From positions 620,001 to 684,000 of the forward strand of contig BCIO01000003.1 of the NCBI GenBank assembly GCA_001599975.1: 64,000 nt of DNA, written 5' to 3'. Positions within the stretch are counted from its first letter, which is position 1. Each line of letters begins with the position of its first letter. The notes beneath the pieces are model-generated. The model searched no databases, had not been told where the DNA came from, and was given only the letters and a program-made list of their open reading frames with translations. The translations under genes and the position numbers were made by a program. The stretch is from Cystobasidiopsis lactophilus (taxonomy: Eukaryota; Basidiomycota; Agaricostilbomycetes; Agaricostilbales; Chionosphaeraceae). Positions 55,257 to 64,000 of the stretch are shown one piece after another.

Positions 55257-57198
55257 CTATTGCAAGACGTAGAAGCGCAATGTGCCGTTCCGAGTCAGGC
55301 AACAGCAGTCGGAGCCCACCCAGGCGAAAGCGGTGAGCAAGTCGTCCGACCCGCGGGCGTTGAGCACCGGCTGCAGCATCGAGACGTCCGACCGCGCCGG
55401 CGCTTCGTGAAAGACTGGTCCGGTGTAAGAGGACAAGTCGTCGATCGGCAGGTGGGCTTGCGAATCCAAGGTGCGCTTGCGGGATAGGGTGTTTACAGAG
55501 ATGGCGGAGCCGAGGGAGAGGCGCCGCTGGGGATAAGGGTGGGTAGGCTTTGGCCGATGGAGGGCGGCGCCGGACAAGTCCCACTGTGCATACCTCAGCC
55601 AAAAGAAGGATGTGATTGAGAGGCAAACGCACAAAGATGATGCGGCAGTCCTCCCCCACGCTGGCGAAACGGGGCGCCCGCTTGGCCAACTCGAGCCCAA
55701 ATCGGCCTTCCTCGAACGCCACGCCCGTTACAAATGAGGCGTGCCCTTGACACCTTGCCAAGAGGCGCTGCTCGGACGGGCTCCAAACCGACAAGAGGTC
55801 GTCTTGCCCTCCAGTCTGTGTGCACATGTTGGACGACATCAAAGACCGATCAGGAGATTTGATGTCAAGAGTACGCACCACCACAAATCTGGAATCCAGG
55901 GACCAAACAACGCAGGTCAGAGCGCCAAAGTAGGAGCAGTACGTGTCGAGCAGCTTAGAGTCGAGGATGCTGATGATGCGCAGCCGGCCGTCCTCAGCGG
56001 TCAGAGCCAGGAAGCGGCCATCGGGGGAGACGGCCGAGTCGGTGATGCCCTTTCGGCTGGCCCGCCACACCTGGACCGGGTTGTGCTTTTGAGCGGCCGG
56101 CTTCTTGTCGCTGGCCAGCTGGACCGGCACGCTTTCCACCAGCAGCTCCCCTTGCTCCGACCACTCCAACACCGAAGGAACCGCAATGCTCGCGTTCGGC
56201 GGCGGGTCGTCTCGATCCGTGGCCCAGGTGAAGACGGTGCCGTCCGAGTGGCAGGAGATGAAGTTAGAGCCGGCGGTCGCTTGGCTGGAGGGCGGACACC
56301 ACTCCAAACTGGTGATCGGAGTGGACGTTATACAGCCTGCTTTGTTGTAGCGGTTGTACTTAGTGGCGACAATGTCGAGCCAGATGATGTCGCCCGAAGC
56401 GAAGCCGACGAGGACGTCGACGGAGGAGGTGGAGGCCGAGTGCTTGTTGACGGCGATAGCGGTGATGGTCTGGGAGAAGACGATCTTGCTGATGCCGGTG
56501 GCGACGGGCGAGTTGGGCACGAGCTCGGTCCAGGCCAAGGTGCGGCTGGCGGTCCAAAAAGCCAAGTGGAGCACCTGGGTCGGCAGCCCGGCGAACGAGG
56601 GCAGGTTGGTCGCTGCGGCCACAAAGCCCTTCAGGCAGGCCGACGGCGAGGGGGCCAGGTTCTCGGTGCGGGAGAACAGGTTGGACGAGGTGTTCTTGAT
56701 GCTCTGCTTGGGCCGCGACTCCTGCGAGGACGAGGGCATGCTGAGGGCTGGCAAGGAGGAGAAAGAGTTCAAGGAGACGAGAGCGCGGCGGCGAGGGGCG
56801 GCGGCGGCCTGCTCCTTGCTGTTGGTCCTGGACGGGAGCTGAGCGGCAGCCGACCCCGCTGCGCCGGTGGCCACATCGTCCAGCGGCGTGCGCTCAGTGG
56901 ATGTATCGCGCTGCTGTGGCGATTTGCTCTGCTTGTTGCTGGGGATGGGCACGACGATGGAGGCGATCTTGAGCTTGGAGGAGGCCGCCACGCTCGCCGT
57001 GCCAGGGCCGGCTGGGGTGCGGAGGGGGATGCTCGGGCTACTGTTGCCCCCAATTGGCATGTCGTTGGTGCATATCCAGACCTGGCCTTCGCCTGTGAAA
57101 CCCAATTGCAAGGAGTGAGCTTGAAGCCAGGCTCATTCGCTCATGCAAGGCGGCGACTCACATTCGAGCTTGGCGTGGCTCGGCTGCTGTTGCGCCAT
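55257..57198 (-). CDS. creC: WD40 protein of the CreC/WDR20 family
   Basis: In Aspergillus, CreC stabilises and activates the deubiquitinase CreB in carbon catabolite control; animal WDR20 does the same for USP12/USP46. The start MAQQQPSHAKLE at 57198 is a short first exon, then FTGEGQVWICTNDM. A long Ser/Pro/Ala-rich segment precedes the repeats. Family blocks are VDVLVGFASGDIIWLDIVAT, KYNRYNKAGCITSTPITSLE and HSDGTVFTWATD. NPVQVWRASRKGITDSAVSP, then DGRLRIISILDSKLLDTYCS, then YFGALTCVVWSLDSRFVV and GGQDDLLSVWSPSEQRLLAR follow closely the family consensus. The last exons include GEDCRIIFVRLPLNHILLLAE and FAWVGSDCCCLTRNGTLRFY, ending at 55257. At least three introns are present. The ubiquitin-related role is taken from the family. 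Confidence 0.85.
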
Positions 57199-58233
57199 GG
57201 CTGCCCTCGATTGTGGGTCCAAGCAGTTGCTCAAAGTCTTAGATTCAACGGTCAAAGGTCACCGCTGAGCTGCCATGAGTTCTGAGGCGGGTCGTTCACG
57301 CTCGGCAACCTGGCTCGAACATGATGGGTTGCCTTGCTGCTGCCAATCGGTCTTGCGCTTTGCTTTTGGTCGTCTTGTAGTTACTATGACGGTCGTGGGA
57401 TTGGTCTCATCGTCGTTGCTGACCTTGTCTCTGTCCTGCCTCGGCCAACTGCCCAAGATGCGCATGCTCTGTGGAGCTCAAATGCTCTGGCCGCTGCTCG
57501 TCTTCTGTATTGCCAACTATTCACGGGCTCGAGTGATTTAGATATCAGAGGTACGATGTCAGACCTTGTTTAATCAATGCTGCATCGGCACAGGCCTCAA
57601 GCCTGCGCCAGCAATTTGAAGGCCCTTCTCATGGTCGACTGTGCCTTCAACATCGTATTGTTCTCAACGATCTCCTTTATGCGTCGGCATGCCCATGAGA
57701 TCCAATCCGCAGTACAGATAAAGCCCCTCCTCGCGAGCAAAACCTCTCGTTCAGTGACACTCTTTGCTCCAATCTACATGTCTGTTGAAGTCGACTTCAT
57801 CGCCCTCTTCCAATGGAACGAGCAGAGACCGGAAATGACCAAGACCAAGAAAAGCATCTTACGTCGAAATGCTGCTTCTTGCCTGACCTGTGAGCGCACA
57901 GTCGGAACTGATGCCGCCGCCGCCTCGCATCGTTTCGCATTTGTCAGACTGTGTGTAACTGAGTACATGCCTGTGTCTTTTCATTATGCTCTCTTGTTGC
58001 TACTGTGCGTGGTGTCCAAGCGTCTTTGTTAGTTATGGGTGCATAGCTTTTGTCCATCGGGTCCCGTGGCAAGCCCGACAACCTTATCCTACGTAGGCAA
58101 TGCAGACCCTTCTTCGAGTCGGCCTTCCTTCCTGCGACGACCACTTGGTTGAAGAGCTAGCTGAGGTGAGTAAAGGCAAGAGAGCCGACCGAGGACTTTC
58201 CGCCCTTGTATCCTGACTCGGCCACACAGAGAC
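57199..58233. other. Intergenic region of about 1 kb with unassigned reading frames
   Basis: The left end is the creC-like promoter. Plus-strand frames at 57577-58032 (with LLMVDCAFNIVLFSTISFM) and 57275-57541 contain hydrophobic stretches but no recognisable family or start context. They may be remnants of a membrane-protein gene, or chance. Confidence 0.35.
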
Positions 58234-58691
58234 ATGTCGCCAATCGAATGGTCGCTCGTCGCTCAAAACACGTCTCCTACGCTTCGTGGCCATCTGGAAG
58301 ATCTGCCAGGCCGCTTTCATCACATCTTCTGCGAAAACCTCGACGATGTCCAAACTTGTAAGCCTTGTCACACGACGCGCTGTGACGCTCTTTATTTTGA
58401 CCGGTACAATGTCATGTAGGGATCGTCCGAATCAGCAGCATATTGATGAGCATTGGAATGGGGCTGTTGCTCTTTTGCCTTTTCCTCATATGCGTCGGCT
58501 TTGGTGTTGGAGGTGTTGCCGGTGGCAGCCAGGCCGCTGTTTGGCACGGACAGATTGGAATTGTTGCGGCCGGATCCTGTTTTGCCTTGTTGCAAAGCCT
58601 TGGCGCGCACCTTGGTTGGTTGGCGGTTTTTGCAGGAGGTCTCATCTTCTTTGTCGGTTTGGGCGCTCTGGTCCTATCCAAATCCTGCTAG
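58234..58691 (+). CDS. Ifi-6-16 / ISG12-like small membrane protein
   Basis: Two exons, 131 codons. Exon 1 (58234-58357) gives MSPIEWSLVAQNTSPTLRGH and EDLPGRFHHIFCENLDDVQT. The intron 58358-58419 (GTAAGC to CATGTAG) keeps phase, giving W then IVRISSILMSIGMGLLLFCL. The core GFGVGGVAGGSQAAVWHGQI then GIVAAGSCFALLQSLGAHLG matches the conserved block of interferon-induced 6-16 (IFI6/IFI27/ISG12) proteins: G-x-G-GGVAxGSxAA, then GxVAAGSxFAxLQSxGA. These are small Gly/Ala-rich hydrophobic proteins of mitochondrial or nuclear membranes; fungal members exist, with unknown role. The end is LVLSKSC at 58691. An upstream exon cannot be excluded, because an acceptor-like CACACAG precedes the ATG. Confidence 0.7.
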
Positions 58692-58962
58692 ATGTGTCCA
58701 TATCTGTTGTCTCCAATGGCCGAGACCTCTTGTATGTTAGTACGTATGGTTGTCTATCGTGAACCGATGCAAAGGCCTTTCCACCACGCTCGTAAAAAGA
58801 ACTCAGCAGCGACCAAAAATCAGAAGCCGAAGTGTCAATGATTTGATATTACAGGTCAATGGGAAAGAAAAAGATCCGGTGGCGATGATGACCCCAAAAT
58901 GTGTGCGTCTTGAATAAGCGCGATGGAGAGCAACCAGGAAGGCAGTGCGTGCAATAGAGCCC

Positions 58963-61389
58963 TTAAGGCGACATGAGCGAGCTGGAGATGAGCGACTCGC
59001 CCATCCTCGGGTCGGCCGCGTTGTAGCTGAAACCTGTCGGGACATCGAAGCCTCAGAAGCTGCCCAGGCACATACATTCTAGGCGATGACGCACCTGCAA
59101 ACTGCTGCTGGACTGTCTCGGACAGGTGCGAGTCCTCGACGACGCTGTCCAGCGGTTTTTCCGAAGTGAACTCCGAGTCGAAGCTGTGCAGTCAGAGATC
59201 AAGCTTAGCTTGAGACACTAGAAAGGCAAGGCCTGAAGAACGCACTTAGATGTGTCGATAGCGCTCTCGACCGACGGCTTGAACGGAGGCTGGATCTTCT
59301 TGGCGAGCAGCTTCCGCCAGTCGATGGCCTTGGCGAAGAACGGGTGGCGCTTGATCTCCTCCGCGCCGTTCACACCCAGCCGCTGGTTGGGGTCGCGAGT
59401 GAGCAGGCCGGTTAAGATGGTGCGGGCGTCCGAGGCCATGTCCTCCGGGAAGCGCAGCGGGTCCTGTAGGATCTTGGCGTACATGGTGTTGACCTGTACC
59501 CACACAACAATCAGACAACCAGCTGTTGGGCTGAATTCAGGAAGAAAGCTAGACGCACATTTTCGTCGTAGAAAGGTGGGAGACCGGTCATCATTTCGTA
59601 GAGCAGCACGCCCAGCGTCCACCAGTCGACAGTTTTGGTGTAGCCGTGCCCGAGCAGCAACTCCGGCGCGAGGTATTCCGGTGTGCCACAAAAGGCTAAA
59701 GATGCTTGGCCTGAGCCCACAGGAGATGAACATGGGGCAAGGAGGGCAACGCACTGTTGGTGGTGTCGGACTCGGACATGTTGAGCTTGCAGAGGCCAAA
59801 GTCGCAGAGCGCGATGTGGCCGGTGTAGTCGAGCAGGATGTTCTCCGGCTTGAGGTCGCGGTAGATGACGTTGAAGCCGTGGAGGTGCTCCAAGGCGCAG
59901 AGCAGCTCAGCGGCGTAGAAGCGGGACCGCTCCTCGTTGAACCGGCCCTCGCGCTGGAGGTGGTGAAACAGCTCGCCGCCGTTGACAAAGGCGAGGCCGA
60001 GGTAGAGCTTTTCCGGGTTCTGGAAGCTGAACTTGAGCGGCACGATGAACGGGTTGTTGACCTGGCCCAAAACGGTGCGCTCGGCCAGGGTGTGCGTCAC
60101 TTCAGAGCGAGAGACGATGTGCGCCTTGCGAATGGTTTTAAGCGCGCTGTGGCAGGAAAAAAGGAGTCCATCAGATGAAGCAATTTATGAAGAGGTGACC
60201 TTCGCCACCCACTAGATTCGAGAGGTGTCCTTCTTCCGGACTTGCATGACCTGTGCGCGACACAAGACGGAACGAGTCAAGCCAAGATTGACTGCATCCA
60301 CGTCCAGCACGCACCTTGCCAAACGAGCCTTTGCCAATGACCTTGAGCAGGTCAAAGTCTTGGATGGTGAGCGATTCCTGTGAGGGCGGATTCGTTGACT
60401 ATCAGCATTTCACACTGATGAAGTAGTCTGGGCAACCCACCTGCCGAGGCTTGAAGTTGACCTGGATGTGAAACTGGCCAGTGCCCGCAGTGGCCGGCAC
60501 CCAGCTGTCCACCGGCTGTGGATCGAGTATTTGCCCGCATCAGCCTTGCACAAACAGGTACTGATAGAATAAGGACTCCGACGCACATGCGAGTCAAAGG
60601 CCGGGGTGAACTTGAGGCCGCCGAGGAAGAGGTCGTTGCCCATGTCAGACCGATTCTGGCCGGGCACGGTGGGCGCTGTGCGGAGGTAGGCCGAGATGGT
60701 GACTTCGGAGGACCGTGACACGTCGCTGTGTGCCAGAGGAAGAGCATAATGAGACTCAGAGAGGATTATCAATGAGCAAGCCCAAGGACGCACAAATGAG
60801 CCTTGTACATCCAAGTCGGCGCATCCAACGCTCCGCCCAGCGCATCGACCAAGACTTCGTTCTTGTCAAACTGTGCAGATGTGCGCAATCGTCAGCCCGA
60901 TCATGAGCTAGAGCAAAGGCAGGCGCAAAACGCACCTCGAGGACTACATAAGGCAAGAACCAGGACTGCTTGCGCTGGATGCTCTCCCTGTTCCGGTGGT
61001 TGTTGGCCGCGCCGAGCGAGCCGGCCATGGTAGCTGGCACGCCGCCGGCTTTGACGGCCTTCTCGATGGACGCGGGCAGGGGCACGCCAGGGGGCAGGGA
61101 GAGGCCATTGGACGCTATGACCGTGATGGTGAGCAGGCCGACAGGGCCATGGCTGCTGCCACCGCCGGCGCCGCTTGCAGAGCTGGACGAAGCCGGTTTG
61201 GGCGTCGAGGGCGGGACGACGGACTCCTTAGGCGCAGGCTCTGTTCAATGCGCAGAGGGTGGGTCAGCATTGCGAGTGTTTAGGAATCACTCAAGCGCCG
61301 CGCACTCTTGCCCAGCTTCCACGACTGTCGTTGAGCAAGGCTAGACGTGAGCTTGGAAGAGCCATGCAGGCGGGCGAGACACTTGCCAT
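58963..61389 (-). CDS. SCH9: Sch9-type AGC protein kinase with C2 domain
   Basis: A Ser/Thr kinase downstream of TORC1 controlling growth, the fungal counterpart of S6K/Akt. The proposed start is at 61389, joining a two-codon first exon (MA plus A) to [20 protein letters not shown]; this part is uncertain. A C2-like domain follows: [40 protein letters not shown] and [20 protein letters not shown]. The kinase has the glycine loop [22 protein letters not shown] with its Lys, [45 protein letters not shown] and [20 protein letters not shown]. The AGC tail has [20 protein letters not shown] and the hydrophobic motif FAGFSYN, so PDK1- and TOR-type phosphorylation sites are kept. The end [10 protein letters not shown] is at 58963. 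About ten introns are read. Confidence 0.87.
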
Positions 61390-62468
61390 GGTCAACAAGT
61401 CGGACGACCGAGTTCAAAGGTCGACCAGCCTCGAATTGGCAAGTGCACCTCAGCCCGACACAGCCGACGTGGTTCGCGCCGCTTGCTTCGGTGTGTGAAC
61501 GGATTGATTGGTTGTAGACTGTAGTGCATGGGCGCCAGCAACGCCGGCGGGCCTCTCACTGCCAGAGCCGAGACATGCACTGTTCGCTTGCCGTCTGAAC
61601 TGATCGTCTTGCCTCCATCGGTCAGATCCAGCTTCGGCCAGGGTAGCTGTGTGATTGATACAGTTATATCATCGTGGTTCAGCCTGCTACACATTTGTGC
61701 GCGCCCACTGCAGCCAATTATGCCCCTTGCAGATCTCCTCGCTTCACTGGCCACTGCTCGCACACTTTAATGAACCCACGCTTCTCTGGGTCTCTTGCTT
61801 CGGCCCGCCTGCGTCCCGCGCTAGCCTATGCTTGATGGCCCTAGTTCATGGAACCCCGAGCTTAGGGGACTGGCGTGGAGCTGCACAAGGGCTTGTTCTC
61901 TAAAAAGAAGCGCTCAAGCCTCTTCTGAGCTGCGGCCGACGTTGCGGAGAGACCTTTCTCCCCAGAAAGCGTTCTCTGCTTTGACATGTGGGCGTTGCAG
62001 CCAGTGCTTGAAGGCAGCTAGGGACAGGACGCGCGGAGGCGAGCGCGCTGCCATTCAGCCTCAGCCACCATTGGGGACGCTCCACCGGCATTCGCTGCGT
62101 TGCCGCATTGTTGCGACTCTATTCAATATGTATTGGGGAGTACTCGGATTTAAAATTAGGTCAAGCAATTGCCGGACGCGTTTTGATGATCTGCATCGGT
62201 GCCGAAATCTGCTTTTGTTCAAAGTTGAAAGAACCCCACCGTGATGCAAATTTGTGTTGTTTTCCGCAGATGGTCAGACCTCTCTTGTACAGAAGCGGCG
62301 GCCAGCAGCAATTTTCCGCTTCCCCTTTTGCCCCCCTTCTCTCGCTGACCGGCTTGGGGCAAGGCGCAAAATTCACCGGACTGCTGTCTGTGCTTCGCCG
62401 GCCCTGCCCGCTTGACCCTCTCGCTTGATGGCGCTTCTTTTCTTCTTTCACTGCCACCAACCAACATC
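61390..62468. other. Intergenic region between divergent kinase and membrane-protein genes
   Basis: About 1.1 kb. It holds both promoters. No coding exon with a conserved feature is recognised. Reading frames at 61.5-61.9 kb are short and unsupported. Confidence 0.4.
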
Positions 62469-63777
62469 ATGAGCAGTAACCCTTACGCAGTTCAGCCGTA
62501 CCTTCGGCTTGCAGGTGAGCCCCATTCAGTGTTGTCGGCCTTCCTGGTGTCATCGGCTCACTTCGCTCTGCTTTCAGCCGCTTCCATCGGCTTTTACAGC
62601 TATGTGACCACCTTGCCCTCAGAGTACCGGTTCGTCAAGCGCCAAATCTCAAAGCGGCCTCTCAGCCCCATCCTGTTCTTCTTGCTCGGCGCGCGCTGGT
62701 TCAACGTCATCTACCTCGCCTCCATCACGGCCACCGTGTTTGGTAAAAACTACTCCAGAGAGGAGTGTATCCGCGTCATGTGGATCTCGCCCATCGCCCG
62801 CGTGCTCGGCGCCATCTCTGCCAACTTGGTCATCGCCTGGCGCACTTGGGCGATCTGCAGGGGCAACCGGCTCGTTCTCATCATCCTTGGCCTACTGCTG
62901 GTCGAGACCATTGTGCGTTGTGGCAATGACTGGCACTTTCGAACGAACGCACCGCTGACCGTTTTGTTGCCCTTCTTGCAGGCCTTGGACAGCTTCAGCA
63001 TCTCCATCAACTCTCCAATCCAAGATCCGGTCCTCCACAACTGCTCTGCCGGCACGTCGGCGACTCAGCCTAACTACAAGTGGGCCTTCTTCGCTGCCCA
63101 GACCTCCTTCGACGGCATCTGTATGGCGATGGCGTCCTGGCGGCTGCTCAAAGATTCGGGCTGGGGCCGAGGTGGCACTTTGTGCGTGATGTTTTGCCTT
63201 TTCGCTTCCTGCTTCTCCGATCTGACGACGAACCTGTGCAGAATGCCTTTCATGCGAGCGCTGTTCAAGGACGGCATCATCTACTTCACGCTCCTTACTC
63301 TCATCAACTCGATTAACATCTTCCTGCTTCTCGGCAGCAACCGAGACCTCTATAGCGCCATGATCGCGCCTTCAGCAGCCGCGACTCTCATTCTCACATC
63401 CAAAATCGTCTTCTCCCTCCAAGAGACCACGCTCATGCTCAGCACCGACGGCGACAACAGCAAATCCCGACCTATCCTGCCCTCCATTGGAGCGACTTCG
63501 AAACGTGCGCTCGAGCTGTTCTTACAATATCGAGTTGAGAAGTTGCGCTGACGCTGCTACACAGACCCGCACCTGTCGAGTGTCACAGTCCACCGAAACC
63601 ACGCCACTCACGTCGACCTCGTCGATCTTCCCAGTCCTGGACGGAACGAGAAAAATTGGTGCGTGGTGGCTGTTCTTGCTCGCTGATCGCGCATTGACGA
63701 CCGCCAGTAGGATTGAGATGGACCGCTCCCAAAAAGGAGGCACGCACGAGCCTTTCGATGTCCTTGAAGAGCCGTAG
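62469..63777 (+). CDS. Seven-helix membrane protein, basidiomycete DUF6533-like
   Basis: The start MSSNPYAVQPYLRLAGEPHS is at 62469. Hydrophobic helices include AFLVSSAHFALLSAASIGFY, SPILFFLLGARWFNVIYLAS, WISPIARVLGAISANLVIAW, RLVLIILGLLLVETI, GTLCVMFCLFASCFSDLTTN and IIYFTLLTLINSINIFLLLG. The YVTTLPSEYRFVKR stretch and the W-A-ICRGNR loop recall the DUF6533 receptor-like proteins of basidiomycetes. Three introns are proposed. The first, 62913-62981 (GTGCGT to TTGCAG), is 69 bases and in frame, so it reads through as 23 false codons. The second is 63505-63564 and the third 63659-63710. Using the last two, the tail becomes HPHLSSVTVHRNHATHVDLV, then WIEMDRSQKGGTHEPFDVLE, stopping at 63777 rather than at 63551. 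Ligand and function are unknown. Confidence 0.75.
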
Positions 63778-64000
63778 CGACTTGAAAAATAGGGAATTGG
63801 AGGGCAACCTTTATGACTTGGAATGTCGCCGTGATCTTCAAAGCGTCGTGACTTGTCGACAATTTGCCACCCGCCTCCGCGTTCCGCCCTGAGGCCGTCT
63901 TTAATTCCTTCTTATGGAACGTTGCGCTCCATCTCGCCAGCTCCTGTAACACGACGATGTGGCGGCCGCATCCGGGATTCCCAAGTCCCAAGTCCGGGCG

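Noticed and set aside
55741-57285. Long plus-strand reading frame of 514 codons
   Set aside because: It is antisense to the well-supported creC-like gene, is rich in Gly, Arg and Asp as expected of a GC-rich shadow frame, and shows no domain.
57577-58032. Plus-strand frame of 151 codons with hydrophobic segments
   Set aside because: Starts at a non-ATG codon, has no family resemblance and no convincing exons to join. Left as unassigned.

Overview
The window is nuclear DNA of a fungus, most likely a basidiomycete. Genes are dense and on both strands, nearly all carry several introns of about 45-75 bases, and the protein set is fungal (chitin synthase, creC-type WD40 protein, Sch9-type C2-AGC kinase, RPL25, COX9, PRP4). 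The seven-helix protein at the right end resembles basidiomycete receptor-like families. Many 5' splice sites read GTGCGT or GTTCGT instead of GTAAGT, a habit I associate with GC-rich Pucciniomycotina, but the species cannot be fixed from this window. I saw no rRNA, tRNA, CRISPR array, retroelement or DNA transposon.

Layout. 1-1818: 3' part of a hybrid histidine kinase. 2930-7623: a 14-helix MFS exporter and a Gyp1-type TBC RabGAP, followed by an odd tandem array of intron-like and mini-exon-like units (7.6-8.2 kb). 8712-10125: an F-box/LRR-like gene broken by one stop. 10333-18260: epoxide hydrolase, a large secreted protein of unknown function, the tiny cytochrome oxidase subunit gene COX9 (four exons) and the splicing factor PRP4. 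18590-30875: two AAAP amino-acid permeases, an HMG-box fragment, an F-box-like gene, an amidase and a divergently transcribed P450. 31764-38071: four F-box/LRR-like genes. 38730-45312: RPL25, a WW-domain protein and a chitin synthase. 45905-52979: four head-to-tail paralogues of a second F-box/LRR-like subfamily. 53469-63777: a secreted eight-cysteine protein, a creC-like WD40 protein, an ISG12/Ifi-6-16-like small membrane protein, a Sch9-type kinase and a seven-helix membrane protein.

Themes. The dominant accessory signal is an expanded family of F-box-like leucine-rich proteins: ten genes, at least two subfamilies, one with a clear in-frame stop and one with a disrupted exon junction. The permease-amidase-permease block suggests nitrogen scavenging. 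creC-like, Sch9-like and histidine kinase genes are nutrient or environment signalling genes, but their proximity need not be functional. The most unusual observation is that several introns have complementary ends (GTTCG...CGAACAG, GTGC...GCACAG), and that intron-like units with the same ends are tandemly repeated after the RabGAP gene; this resembles introner-type intron gain but is unproven. Exon models were read by eye from splice sites and conserved motifs, so individual junctions may be off.
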